NCBI GenBank assembly: GCA_964636985.1
Contig: CAZWSX010000001.1
Location: 434,001 to 498,000, forward strand
Length of the DNA: 64,000 nt
Source: CAZWSX01 sp964636985
Lineage (GTDB): Bacteria; Planctomycetota; Planctomycetia; Pirellulales; Pirellulaceae
Direction of reading: 5' to 3'
Part shown: piece by piece, positions 50,244-59,473 of the stretch
Layout: each line of letters starts with the position of its first letter
How positions within the stretch are numbered: the stretch's first letter is position 1
The notes under the pieces: generated by a model
Databases searched by the model: none
What the model saw: only the letters and a program-made list of their open reading frames with translations
What the model was told of the DNA's origin: nothing
Position numbers and translations under genes: made by a program

Positions 50244-51917
50244 TTAAGCCGGCGAATTTTCCGCCAGGATCCTGCCCCGGGCGGCGAGCACATGCTCGAC
50301 GATCGATTCCATCCGCGCCTCGTCGACAAACGGGCTGTTAACGTACGACTTGAGCGCACACAGCGGCATGCCCGAGGCCGTCGTGCGGTAGCACTCGGTA
50401 AAGCCGATCGCCACGCCGTGGCCCAATAGCGCCAAGGCGTGGACCTGCTGGTAGATGCGGCGGTTCAAATCGTTAACGCGGGCGATTTCGTCCCCCATCG
50501 CCGCGTCGTGCAATTCTCGCTGCGCCACGCCGAAGGTCTCGATGCCGTCGGGGTACGCTCGAAACAGCGTGACCGGCCCCAGATTTTGATCGTTGACCAC
50601 CGTCAACTCGGGCCGGGCGGCAATCAGCTCGCGGAGCCGCTCGGCCATATCGACCTGGTGCCCAATCAGGGCGCGAAATCCTTGCTTGCCCAGCAGCAGC
50701 AAATTGGCCAGTGCCGTCATGGGGCCTTGTCCGCCGCGGGAAGTCTCGAGCGTAAACATACCCGGGTGATGCTCGCCCGAGTGGTAGATGTACGGCATCG
50801 TGGCGCGGTCGCGCGACAGCGGGGAAAAGTCCGCGCGATCGCGAACCCAAACCAACGACGAAATGTAAGGCGCGAAGCCGGTCTTATGAAAATCGATCCC
50901 CACACTGTCGGCGCGGGCGAGGTGTTTGAGGCTCTTACTGGCACCGGCCAGGGCCCGCAGCGTTCGCCCCCGAAAGCCCAGTGGATTGGCCGCGAAATCG
51001 TAGTCGCGAAACACGCTCCAGGCCCAACCGATCACCGCATCGGCATGCACGTGCGGAGGTCGCGGCAGCTTTGCTTCGGCTGCCACGCGGTCGCGGACGT
51101 CGATGATGGTGCCAAGATCATCCAGGCCGAAAGCGTCGGTCGTCCCCATCGTGGCGATGATCGCGGCAATGGGCCGCCCGCTATTGATTTGTTCGCGCAA
51201 GGTCCTCGCGAATGCGTCGACATCCATCGAGTTGTCGTCGCGACTGGGAATGGCAATCACGTTCTCATTGCCGATTCCCAGCCATGCGGCCACGTTCGCC
51301 ACGGCGTAGTGACGTTGGTCGCTCGCGAGGATGCACGGAGCCGGACCAGCGTGACCAACTAGGCCCCGCTGCATGATGCCGGGGATCGCGCGTTCCAGGC
51401 CGAGCTTGATTCCGTAGAGCAGCGTTCCCGTCCCACCGAATGTGAAAACGCCCGCGCCGTGTTCCGGCTCGTAGCCCAACAGCCGCGCAACCATCGACGC
51501 TACGCGGACCTCAGCCTCGGAAAAACCGCGGCTGCTTTCCTCGCTGCAAAGGTTGGGGTTGTACATTGTCGGCAACAGGGTTCCGACGAGGCTCGCGATC
51601 GACGGATGAGCGACCACGTTCACCTGGCTGCGCGGGTGTCCCCAAATCAACATCCCTTGCAGGCACGCGACGAGTTGCGGGATCACGGCTTCGAGCGTTT
51701 GCCCCGTTTCGCCGATCACGGCTTGCTGCGCAGCCATGAAATCAGGATCGCGCGGCGTTCCCAGGATGGGCGCCTGCGACTTGAGGGCATCGACTTGATC
51801 GAGCGCTCTCAAAAGCGAGAACACCACGTAACCGTCGTGAACCGGATCGGACGTGGGAGCAGGAAACGCTTGCCGCAAGCGTTCGACAAGCTGCCGATAC
51901 GTTTCGGGTTCGCTCAT
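50244..51917 (-). CDS. PLP-dependent group II decarboxylase
   Basis: A 557-residue enzyme. The start at 51917 (MSEPETYRQLVERLRQAF) is used; a longer frame overlaps the permease gene. It has the family's HPRSQVNVVAHPSIASLVG and GVFTFGGTGTLLYGIKLGLE opening, ADAVIGWAWSVF for the cofactor Asp region, and the PLP-binding Lys345 in SVGIDFHKTGFAPYISS. Group II enzymes decarboxylate amino acids such as glutamate, tyrosine, aspartate or diaminobutyrate; which one is unclear. It is the last gene of a same-strand set with a ribose-type permease and binding protein. Confidence 0.86.
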   Translation of the reverse strand: MSEPETYRQLVERLRQAFPAPTSDPVHDGYVVFSLLRALDQVDALKSQAPILGTPRDPDFMAAQQAVIGETGQTLEAVIPQLVACLQGMLIWGHPRSQVNVVAHPSIASLVGTLLPTMYNPNLCSEESSRGFSEAEVRVASMVARLLGYEPEHGAGVFTFGGTGTLLYGIKLGLERAIPGIMQRGLVGHAGPAPCILASDQRHYAVANVAAWLGIGNENVIAIPSRDDNSMDVDAFARTLREQINSGRPIAAIIATMGTTDAFGLDDLGTIIDVRDRVAAEAKLPRPPHVHADAVIGWAWSVFRDYDFAANPLGFRGRTLRALAGASKSLKHLARADSVGIDFHKTGFAPYISSLVWVRDRADFSPLSRDRATMPYIYHSGEHHPGMFTLETSRGGQGPMTALANLLLLGKQGFRALIGHQVDMAERLRELIAARPELTVVNDQNLGPVTLFRAYPDGIETFGVAQRELHDAAMGDEIARVNDLNRRIYQQVHALALLGHGVAIGFTECYRTTASGMPLCALKSYVNSPFVDEARMESIVEHVLAARGRILAENSPA

Positions 51918-51945
51918 AGGATTTGCCGGGAGAGCTACGGGAAAT

Positions 51946-53019
51946 TCAATCCTTGTTGCCGCTGCGCCATTGGTCGAGAGCGACCGCGGCAACGATGATC
52001 GAGCCGATGATGATTTGCTGGTCGAAGTTTCGCACGCCAAGCTGATCGCAACCGCTGCGGATCACGCTCATCAGCGCGGCGCCGCAAATGGTGCCGAGTA
52101 CGGATGCTCGTCCGCCACGAAGTGATCCGCCGCCAATCACCACGGCCGCGATGGCATTGAGTTCCAGCGCCCGGTTCTCGTTGGGATTTCCGATCTTGAT
52201 ATTCGAGAACTGATAGATGCCCGCAATCGCGGCGGTTAGTCCAGCCAAAACATAGACCGACAACTTGACGCGTTCGACGCGTATCCCGCAAAGCATGGCC
52301 GCTCGTTCGTTGGAACCGATCGCCTTCACATGCCGACCGAAAACGGTCCAACGCAGAACGGCGGCGGTGACGACCGCTAAGACGAGCCAACCGTAGACAC
52401 CGGTTGGGATTACGGGCTTGGACACTGCTGCCGGAGGTGTTGTCCCGTCGGGTGTCGAGGCGGGTGCTTTGACGGTCGAGCGCGTCGACATCAGCTCTGC
52501 CAACCATTTAGGCGTTCGATCGCGGCCAGGCGTGATCGTGGCGTTGTCGGAGATGCGATTGCCGATCCCCAAAAAAATGGTCATGGTCCCGAGCGTCACA
52601 ATAAATGGAACGATTCGCCCGTAGCTAACCAGGACGCCATTGAGCAGGCCGCAAAAGCACCCGGTGCCGAGCGTCGCCAACAGCACGACCGGCTGCGGCC
52701 AGCCGGCCTTAAGTCCATAGGCCAGCACGGTCGCGCAAAGCGAGACGGCGAAACCGACCGACAAGTCGACTCCGCCTGAAAGAATCACCAGAGTCATTCC
52801 GAGGGCCGCCACGGCGACAACCGACATCTGCGAGAGTTGCGTGACCAGATTGGGGGTCGTCAGGAACATCCCCCGGCTGTAGATCTGATCGAGCACTCCA
52901 AAAACCGTGATCACCACGAACAGAGCGATCACCGGCCCCAGCGACCCAATGAGCCGTTGCACATCGAAACCGGCGCCATCCTTCGACGGCGCCGGGGGAG
53001 ACTTTTCAGGATCGCTCAT
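51946..53019 (-). CDS. Ribose-type ABC transporter permease
   Basis: A 357-residue permease of the RbsC/AraH (BPD_transp_2) family with about ten hydrophobic segments. Landmarks: GGVDLSVGFAVSLCA, GLLNGVLVSYGRIVPFIVTLGTM, and GRHVKAIGSNERAAMLCGIRVERVK; IAAVVIGGGSLRGGRASVLGT is also typical. Between residues about 165 and 205 there is an extended Thr/Pro-rich loop. It follows the substrate-binding gene by 33 bases. No ATP-binding gene accompanies it in the window. Confidence 0.9.
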   Translation of the reverse strand: MSDPEKSPPAPSKDGAGFDVQRLIGSLGPVIALFVVITVFGVLDQIYSRGMFLTTPNLVTQLSQMSVVAVAALGMTLVILSGGVDLSVGFAVSLCATVLAYGLKAGWPQPVVLLATLGTGCFCGLLNGVLVSYGRIVPFIVTLGTMTIFLGIGNRISDNATITPGRDRTPKWLAELMSTRSTVKAPASTPDGTTPPAAVSKPVIPTGVYGWLVLAVVTAAVLRWTVFGRHVKAIGSNERAAMLCGIRVERVKLSVYVLAGLTAAIAGIYQFSNIKIGNPNENRALELNAIAAVVIGGGSLRGGRASVLGTICGAALMSVIRSGCDQLGVRNFDQQIIIGSIIVAAVALDQWRSGNKD

Positions 53020-53052
53020 GACGAGAGGTAATCTTCAAGAACCGAACACGCG

Positions 53053-54258
53053 TTACTTGGAAGGTGCGGCTTCGCCAGGGGGAGCCTTCTCTGGAGCAGC
53101 GCCAGGACCTCCAGGCGGAGGCGCTCCGCCGCCAGGAGCAGGTGGTGGACCCTTGCCACCGCCGGGGCCTCCCATGCCGCCACCGCCACCGGGTTCGATG
53201 AGCTTGCCGTTCTCGGCGATGGGCGGATCCATCAGGCGCTTGATGATCGCCGTTTCCAGATTTTCGGTCGTGGCGACATACTCCCCCGTGGACTTCGTTT
53301 TGGGAATTTCTTCGCCGCGAAGTTTCTTGGCCATCAATTCGACCGATTCGTAGCCCATCTGATCGGGATTCTGCAAGACGATGCCATGGACCTTGCCTTC
53401 TTTGAGCCCGGTTTTCAAGCGGTCGCTCGGGTCGAAGGCGACGAACTTCACCTTGCCGGCCTGACCCGATTGCTCGAGCGCTTCCAGGATGCCGTTGCAG
53501 TTCGATTCGCACACGCCGAAGATTCCATTCACTTCGTCCTGGTACTTCAGCAGCAACTGGCTCGCTTTTTCCTGAGCCGCTTGAATGGTGGTGCCGGCAA
53601 ATTGGTCCGAAGAAAGGACCTTGATCTCCGAATACTCGGCGATCTTCTTGAGGAATCCTTTTTCCCGTTGCTCGGTGCTCTCGCTCCCTTCGCTGTAGCG
53701 GAGCATGATCACATTCCCTTTTTTGTCGAGTGCGGCAGCTAAGGTCTCGGCAGCCAACTCGCCGCCGTGGAAGTTGTCGGTGGCAACGTAGCTGACGATG
53801 GGGGCCTCGTCGCTTATGGCGCTGTCGAAGATCAACGTGGGAATCCCAGCGGCCTCCGCTTCCTTGACGACGTCGACCAGCGACTCCGAGTGGACCGGCG
53901 CCAAAATGATGCCGTCCACTTTCATCACGATCATGTTTTTGACGATCTCAATTTGACCCTGAACGTCTCGTTCCTCGTTCGGGCCCTTCCACTCGATCGT
54001 GATCGGACCGTTGTTCATCGCCGACTTGAGCGCCCCGTAGTTGACCGTCTTCCAAAACTCGTGCGTCATCCCCTTGGGGATCACGGCCAGCTTGAGCGGC
54101 TTGGGGCCAAGGTTCTTGCCGGTACTCTTGATCTTTGGGGGCGGGATGCTATTGGGTGCGTTGCTGTAACAACCAACTACAGCCGCGGCACCGCCGGCCA
54201 AAACGCCTAACGCCGTTCGGCGTCCTAGTACATCGCCTTTGACATCGTTTGGTTCCAT
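53053..54258 (-). CDS. Ribose-type substrate-binding lipoprotein with Gly/Pro-rich tail
   Basis: A 401-residue periplasmic binding protein (Peripla_BP_4/RbsB type). The ATG at 54258 gives a twin-arginine plus lipobox leader: GRRTALGVLAGGAAAVVGC. The binding fold runs over about residues 45-340 (KLAVIPKGMTHEFWKTVNYG, DGIILAPVHSESLVDVV, GIFGVCESNCNGILEALEQ). A tail of some 45 residues rich in Gly and Pro (GGGGGMGGPGGGKGPPP ...) is appended. Together with the permease it would import a sugar-like solute. A GTG 15 bases upstream is a weaker alternative start. Confidence 0.88.
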   Translation of the reverse strand: MEPNDVKGDVLGRRTALGVLAGGAAAVVGCYSNAPNSIPPPKIKSTGKNLGPKPLKLAVIPKGMTHEFWKTVNYGALKSAMNNGPITIEWKGPNEERDVQGQIEIVKNMIVMKVDGIILAPVHSESLVDVVKEAEAAGIPTLIFDSAISDEAPIVSYVATDNFHGGELAAETLAAALDKKGNVIMLRYSEGSESTEQREKGFLKKIAEYSEIKVLSSDQFAGTTIQAAQEKASQLLLKYQDEVNGIFGVCESNCNGILEALEQSGQAGKVKFVAFDPSDRLKTGLKEGKVHGIVLQNPDQMGYESVELMAKKLRGEEIPKTKSTGEYVATTENLETAIIKRLMDPPIAENGKLIEPGGGGGMGGPGGGKGPPPAPGGGAPPPGGPGAAPEKAPPGEAAPSK

Positions 54259-54383
54259 AACGAATGTTCCCACAAAGAGAGGTGTTGAACAGATGTAACG
54301 TTGTGTGACTCGGCGGAACGCGGAACGTTCGCGGCGAGCGGTTCTTTTTCGAAATCTGCCTCAATCGTACTCGAAATTTGGGC

Positions 54384-55517
54384 CTATCGGACAACAATCC
54401 GGTTGGGACAAAATCGCTTTAGTTTCCCCTCGTCGACTTTCACGCCCAGCCCTGGGGAATGGGGTATTTCGAGCAGCCCTTCCGCGTCGATCCGGAATGG
54501 CTCCGTGCAGATTTCCTCGATATAGGCGCACGGGGTCAGATACTCGACATACCGGGCGACCGGGATCGCCGCGCTAAACTGCAAATCGGCCGCCAGCCCC
54601 AAGGCCGTGTTCCAACCGTGCGGCACCAGTTGCACATTGTGGTCGAAACAAAGCCACGCCAACTTGCGGCTCTCGCTGAGGCCGCCATTCTTGGTGCAGT
54701 CGGGCTGAACGATGTCGAAGGCCCGGTTCTCGATAAACGGGATGAAGCTCTGCCGCCGGGTAAGGACCTCTCCTCCAGCGATCGGAACGGGGCTGGTCTT
54801 GGTCAACTCGATGAAACCTGCCAAGTCGTCGGGCGGAAGTGCCTCCTCAAACCACGTGATGTTGTAGTTCGCCAGCATCGCCGCCGTATTCCGGGCCCAG
54901 TTCGTGCCGTGCGGCCAGAATTGTTCGCTCCCGCCAGCATCGACCATGAGTTCGATTTCCTCGCCGACCGTTTTGCGCGCCGTGCGGATGAGAAGTTCGT
55001 CGAACTTGCGATCGCGGCGGCCAAACGGGCGCCAGCCCATCTTGATGGCTTTGAAGCCGCGCGCCACCACGCTTTCCAGATTCGCCGCCAGGGCATCGGG
55101 CTCGTCGAAAAGAATCGACCCGTATGGCTTGATCCGCGAACGATAGTTGCCGCCCAGCAGCCGCGATACCGGTTGACCACAGGCTTGCCCCATCAGGTCC
55201 CACAACGCGATATCGATCCCGCTGATGGCGTGCTCGACGGCCCCTCCCCTACCCTGCCAGAAACTGCTTTGGCGAAGTTTTTCGCTGACGCGTTCGGCTT
55301 CGACTCCGCTTTCCCCTTTGAGGAGCGGCCACAAGAGTTCGACGGCCCCTTCGATCAACTTGCCGCTGGTAAAGCAGCTTCCCCAGCCTGCCAGGCCTTC
55401 GTCGGTTTTAACGCAGATCAGTGTGTGCAAATTCTCGGCGGGCGCATGTCCCTGCGGCCAACCTCCGTCGACGGTGGCGCCGGTGAGGGGACAGACTTCA
55501 ATGCTGGCGATCTTCAT
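54384..55517 (-). CDS. Mandelate racemase/muconate lactonizing enzyme family protein
   Basis: A 377-residue enolase-superfamily enzyme; the start at 55517 (MKIASIEVCPLTG) is chosen over a longer frame. The catalytic barrel shows the general base region FKAIKMGWRPFGRRD, metal ligands in ELMVDAGG, WFEEALPPDD and PIAGGE, and DIVQPDCTKNGG and QLVPHGWNT later. This pattern is typical of sugar-acid dehydratases and epimerases. Located upstream of the ribose-type transporter genes on the same strand, 125 bases away, it may act on the imported solute. Confidence 0.88.
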   Translation of the reverse strand: MKIASIEVCPLTGATVDGGWPQGHAPAENLHTLICVKTDEGLAGWGSCFTSGKLIEGAVELLWPLLKGESGVEAERVSEKLRQSSFWQGRGGAVEHAISGIDIALWDLMGQACGQPVSRLLGGNYRSRIKPYGSILFDEPDALAANLESVVARGFKAIKMGWRPFGRRDRKFDELLIRTARKTVGEEIELMVDAGGSEQFWPHGTNWARNTAAMLANYNITWFEEALPPDDLAGFIELTKTSPVPIAGGEVLTRRQSFIPFIENRAFDIVQPDCTKNGGLSESRKLAWLCFDHNVQLVPHGWNTALGLAADLQFSAAIPVARYVEYLTPCAYIEEICTEPFRIDAEGLLEIPHSPGLGVKVDEGKLKRFCPNRIVVR

Positions 55518-55633
55518 CGTTTTCTCCTTCGAGTCACGAGCATAACGCCCGTGGCGGCGAATTGCATCGGGTCGGGCCATTTCGCGCGAGGCACGCCATT
55601 TCGCAAAGCGACCACCCTCATTAGCATGGAAGC

Positions 55634-57589
55634 ATGAACAAGAACACAGATTTTGCCGGGCTTCGTGTCGCCGCCATGGAAAGCCGCCGCCGCGACGAAA
55701 TGACGGCGCTCATCGAGAAGTTCGGCGGCAAGGCGTTCGTCAGTCCATCGATGCGCGAGGTCGCCTTGGAGCGGAGCGATGCGGCCGTCGATTTCGCCCA
55801 TCGTCTCATCACCGGCGATGTCGAGGGAGTGATCTTCCTGACCGGCGTCGGCTTCAAGCATCTTTTGACCGCCGTGGAAAAGCACGTCGATCGGCAGCGC
55901 TTTCTCAACAGCTTAACCGACGTAGTCACCATCGCTCGCGGCCCCAAGCCGGTGGTGGCGATGAAAGAAGTCGGCATCCAACCGACGCATCGCGTGCCCG
56001 AGCCCAACACGTGGCGGGAGGTGCTGGCGTACATCGACCAGCATCTCAAGATCACCAATTGGACCATCGCCGTTCAAGAATACGGCAAGCCCAACCCCAG
56101 CCTCGTCGCCGGCCTCGAAGCCCGCGGCGCCAAAGTCGTGCCGCTGACGATCTATCACTACGATTTGCCCGAAGACGTTGGTCCGCTGGAAGAGAATGTC
56201 CGCGCCATGGCCGCAGGCGAACGAGACGTCGTGATGTTCACCTCGGCCCACCAGGTGGTCAATATGCTGCGCGTCGCGGAACGCCTGGGCATTGAACCAG
56301 CCTTGCGAAAGTCGCTTGCTGCGATGGCCGTGGCATCGATCGGCCCAACCACCAGCGAGATGCTCCGCGAGTGCCAGCTTCCTGTCGATCTGGAACCCGA
56401 GCACTCGAAGATGGGGCCGCTGGTTGCCACCGCAGCGGAACGCTCGGCGGAGGTTCTACGGACCAAGCGAACCGACTTTGAAACCAAAGCAGCAGCCGCG
56501 CCCGCGCGAGTCGAAGTCGTTCCCGCCGCGCTGGCCAAATCGGGCAATCTTCCCGCCTGGTACAACAGCCCCTTCATGAAGGCCTGCCGCCGCGAGCCAT
56601 CCAACGTGACTCCCGTGTGGCTGATGCGCCAAGCAGGCCGGTACATGGCCGAGTACCGCGAGGTCCGCGCGAAGACCAGCTTTCTCGAACTGTGCCGCAA
56701 CCCCAAGCTGTGCAGCGAGGTGATGTGCACAGCGGTAGCCAAGCTCGGTGTCGACGCTGCGATTATCTTTTCCGACTTGCTCCCCATCCTCGAGCCGATG
56801 GGCTTGCACCTCGAATTCGGTCCCGGCGAAGGGCCGGTGATCCACAACCCCATTCGGACAGCCGCCGATCTGCCGCGGTTTAAAGAATTGGAAAAGGTCG
56901 ACGATCTGAACTTCGTTTTCGAAACAGTTCGCCAGACACGCGCGGATATTCCGCAACACATTCCGGTGATCGGCTTCGCCGGCGCGCCCTTTACACTGGC
57001 GAGCTACGCCGTCGAGGGTGGCGGCAGCCGCAGTTACGCGGCGACCAAGGCCCTGATGTACGGCGACGAGCCCGCTTGGAAGACGCTGATGGAACGCCTC
57101 GCGCGTTCGATCGCACGCTATCTCAACGCGCAGATCGCCGCCGGTGCGCAGGCGGTACAGATTTTCGATAGCTGGGTGGGCTGTTTAGGCCCCAACGACT
57201 ACCGCCGATACGTGCTGCCGTACCAGAAGATGGTGCTCGAACAGCTCACGCCTGGCGTGCCGGTGATCAACTTCGGCACTGGCAATCCGGAACTGCTGGA
57301 ACCCATCGTCGAGTCAGGCGGCGACGTCATCGGGATCGACTGGCGGATCCCGCTCGACGATGCCTGGGAGCGCGTCGGCCACAACAAGGCGGTGCAAGGC
57401 AACCTCGACCCCTGCGTGCTGCTGGCCCCTCTTCCCACGATCCGTAAACGGGTCCAGGAAGTGCTCCAGCAAGCCGGCAAACGCCCCGGCCACATCTTCA
57501 ACCTCGGCCACGGCATCCTGCAGCAAACCGATGTCGACCACGCCATCGCGCTAGTCGATATGGTGCACGAGCTGAGTGCGAACCGCTAA
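55634..57589 (+). CDS. hemDE: Fused uroporphyrinogen-III synthase / uroporphyrinogen decarboxylase
   Basis: A 651-residue bifunctional heme enzyme. Residues about 1-270 are HemD-like (LRVAAMESRRRDEMTALIEK; GVIFLTGVGFKHLL; VMFTSAHQVVNMLRVAE; ASIGPTTSEMLRE), which closes the tetrapyrrole ring. After an Ala-rich linker (about 275-304), residues 306-651 are HemE: PVWLMRQAGRYMAEYRE, IIFSDLLPILEPMG, GFAGAPFTLASYAVEGG, and QIFDSWVGCLGPNDY. HemE decarboxylates the HemD product, so the fusion joins consecutive steps. No frameshift is present, and the linker is continuous. Confidence 0.94.
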   Translation: MNKNTDFAGLRVAAMESRRRDEMTALIEKFGGKAFVSPSMREVALERSDAAVDFAHRLITGDVEGVIFLTGVGFKHLLTAVEKHVDRQRFLNSLTDVVTIARGPKPVVAMKEVGIQPTHRVPEPNTWREVLAYIDQHLKITNWTIAVQEYGKPNPSLVAGLEARGAKVVPLTIYHYDLPEDVGPLEENVRAMAAGERDVVMFTSAHQVVNMLRVAERLGIEPALRKSLAAMAVASIGPTTSEMLRECQLPVDLEPEHSKMGPLVATAAERSAEVLRTKRTDFETKAAAAPARVEVVPAALAKSGNLPAWYNSPFMKACRREPSNVTPVWLMRQAGRYMAEYREVRAKTSFLELCRNPKLCSEVMCTAVAKLGVDAAIIFSDLLPILEPMGLHLEFGPGEGPVIHNPIRTAADLPRFKELEKVDDLNFVFETVRQTRADIPQHIPVIGFAGAPFTLASYAVEGGGSRSYAATKALMYGDEPAWKTLMERLARSIARYLNAQIAAGAQAVQIFDSWVGCLGPNDYRRYVLPYQKMVLEQLTPGVPVINFGTGNPELLEPIVESGGDVIGIDWRIPLDDAWERVGHNKAVQGNLDPCVLLAPLPTIRKRVQEVLQQAGKRPGHIFNLGHGILQQTDVDHAIALVDMVHELSANR

Positions 57590-57606
57590 AGCCGCGGCCC
57601 AAAAAA

Positions 57607-57700
57607 GTAGCACGGACATTCCTGTCCGTGCAAAGTGCGGTAACCAACTAAGAACGCGCTGCTCCCAAAAACAGCCGCACAGACAATCCTGTCCCTGGGC
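57607..57700 (+). repeat. Palindromic repeat copy plus degenerate second copy
   Basis: GTA with GCACGGACA-TTCC-TGTCCGTGC (stem 57610-57631), a tail like that at 36214, then a degraded copy (GCACAGACAATCCTGTCCCT) from 57676. The unit starts 17 bases after the hemDE stop codon. Confidence 0.8.
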
Positions 57701-57771
57701 TATGGATATTGCCAACCTGGATCGCGTCGCGCGTGAGGAACGCAATCCCAGGGTCAAGTTGTGGCGTAACT

Positions 57772-58818
57772 CTACTTCGTCGTCGCCGGCAGAGCGAAAT
57801 CACCAGCCACATCGCGCCAGACGCTGTGGATGTGGTTGGCAATGTTCCCTTCCGCATCCGCTTGGACGTTGACCAACTCGATCAGGAACGAAGCGCTTTC
57901 GATACGGTAGTAGTGGCCGATACCAGGCTTCGTCGCGCCCGCCCAAATGAAGCGGACTTTGTCGCTCGATGCAGTAAACTTCGCCAATCGTTCCTTGGCG
58001 AGATCCTGGGGAACGTTGTTGGCATAGACCGTAATCAGGTCCGTCAGCATTTTCTGTTGCCCGTCGTTGAGTTGTTTCCACGCGATCCCTTCGGTGGTCG
58101 CAGGCGGAGGCTGCACCGTGGCCGGCCCTTGGATATCAGCCGGGGCCTTGTCCGCGACGATCGCCGTCTTCTTTTGCTCATCGCTCAGGCTGGCGACCAG
58201 TTTGAACGCGATATCCTCTTCAGCAGCCAAGATCCGCGTCCCCTTGGGAACGGTTGGTTCGATGTCGTTCTTGCTCTCGGCAGGATTGGCGCCGTAGAAG
58301 GTAGGCGTCGACGAAATCACCTTTCCTTTTTCGACAACGAAGTTGACGGAGAAGTGGTGCCCTTCGACGCTCAGCCCCCAGCGATCACCCGACTTGGGTT
58401 TGCCGAAGATGGTGAAGTAGTATCGCTCGGGGTCGCGGATGTTCCCGCCGACTTTCGACTTTTCGAGTTCGCGGAGGATCGCTTCCATCGCCATGATCTT
58501 GGTGGCTTTGTCGTAGCCGGCTTCGCTCAGCGCGCTGCGGAGCAGCGCCTTGGCGAGCTTCCGCTGATCGTCGTTCATCTCCTTAACTTGCAGGCCCTTG
58601 CGGCTCGGCTTGGGGATGAAGTGCCAATCGACGCGGCGAGCGTCGTTGTAATCGGCGATCAGGGCCGTTTCTTTTTGCTTGTCGGAGAGCGAGGCAGAAA
58701 ACGCCACGGCGGCGTCTTCCATGGCTTCGCCCGTGGTGACGAGCAATCGCGAGGCAGCAAAAACAGAAGCGGAAGCAAAAACGGCCAGCAGCACAACGGC
58801 CGTGACAATACGTTTCAT
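57772..58818 (-). CDS. DUF3500 secreted protein
   Basis: A 348-residue protein with a signal peptide (IVTAVVLLAVFASASVFAAS). It shows DUF3500 landmarks: RYYFTIFGKPKSGDRWGLSVEGHHFSVNF and TPTFYGANPAE in the middle, and GIGHYYRIESASFLIELVN plus NHIHSVWRDVAGDF at the end. The family's role is unknown; it is found in planctomycetes and other bacteria. Probably periplasmic. Confidence 0.87.
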   Translation of the reverse strand: MKRIVTAVVLLAVFASASVFAASRLLVTTGEAMEDAAVAFSASLSDKQKETALIADYNDARRVDWHFIPKPSRKGLQVKEMNDDQRKLAKALLRSALSEAGYDKATKIMAMEAILRELEKSKVGGNIRDPERYYFTIFGKPKSGDRWGLSVEGHHFSVNFVVEKGKVISSTPTFYGANPAESKNDIEPTVPKGTRILAAEEDIAFKLVASLSDEQKKTAIVADKAPADIQGPATVQPPPATTEGIAWKQLNDGQQKMLTDLITVYANNVPQDLAKERLAKFTASSDKVRFIWAGATKPGIGHYYRIESASFLIELVNVQADAEGNIANHIHSVWRDVAGDFALPATTK

Positions 58819-58912
58819 GGCAGGGCTCCAAGTGGATAGGCGGGAAGCGATCTAGTTTAATTGGACGCGTAGGACTGTGGGAGAAGGGGAACAGACCTGG
58901 GGAATTTCACTG

Positions 58913-59473
58913 ATGGATCTCGTGGTTCGCGATGCAAACGAAAGCGACTTCACCCGTATCTTTGCGCTATGGCACGACCCTGCCATCCTGAAAGAGCAGT
59001 ACCCATTGTCCTCCTATTGGAGCGCCGATTCCGCGGCGTTTCGGTCCTACTTGGTTTTCCCGCGAAATTGGTTCGGTGAAGAGCGGCGTTGTACCGCGAT
59101 CTTGGTTGATGGCGACTTTGCTGGGTGTGTTCTCCAGCAATTGTTTACTTGGACACGTCGTCCGTCCGCCATTTGCGGCTGGAATCTTTTGCCGAGCCAC
59201 TGGGGCCGTGGCATTATGCCTCGATCGCTAACACTGGTGTTCGATCGGCTGTTCCTGGAAGCGTCTTTGACTTCGATCGTGGCCGATTGCTTTTCAGCAA
59301 ACACCCGCTGCCAGCGCGTGCTCGATAAGCTCGGATTTGAGCGCGAGAGCTTAGGGTGGCTTGGAAGCCTAGAGCATTTTGTGAACGCTGGCTTCCGCCA
59401 CAAGGTTTGGAGGCACCGGCTGACTGCGGAACGATGGAAAGTACGCGGCGCGAAATCCAAGGATTTGAGCTAG
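58913..59473 (+). CDS. GNAT-family acetyltransferase
   Basis: A 186-residue N-acetyltransferase. The ATG 58913 (MDLVVRDANESDFTRIFALW) is preferred over an upstream GTG. Conserved fold elements: LLPSHWGRGIMPRSLTLVFDRLF, which fits the acetyl-CoA binding pattern around GRG, and ADCFSANTRCQRVLDKLGFERE. It looks like the ribosomal-protein/aminoglycoside N-acetyltransferase type (RimJ-like). Its stop overlaps the convergent gene by four bases. Confidence 0.85.
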   Translation: MDLVVRDANESDFTRIFALWHDPAILKEQYPLSSYWSADSAAFRSYLVFPRNWFGEERRCTAILVDGDFAGCVLQQLFTWTRRPSAICGWNLLPSHWGRGIMPRSLTLVFDRLFLEASLTSIVADCFSANTRCQRVLDKLGFERESLGWLGSLEHFVNAGFRHKVWRHRLTAERWKVRGAKSKDLS

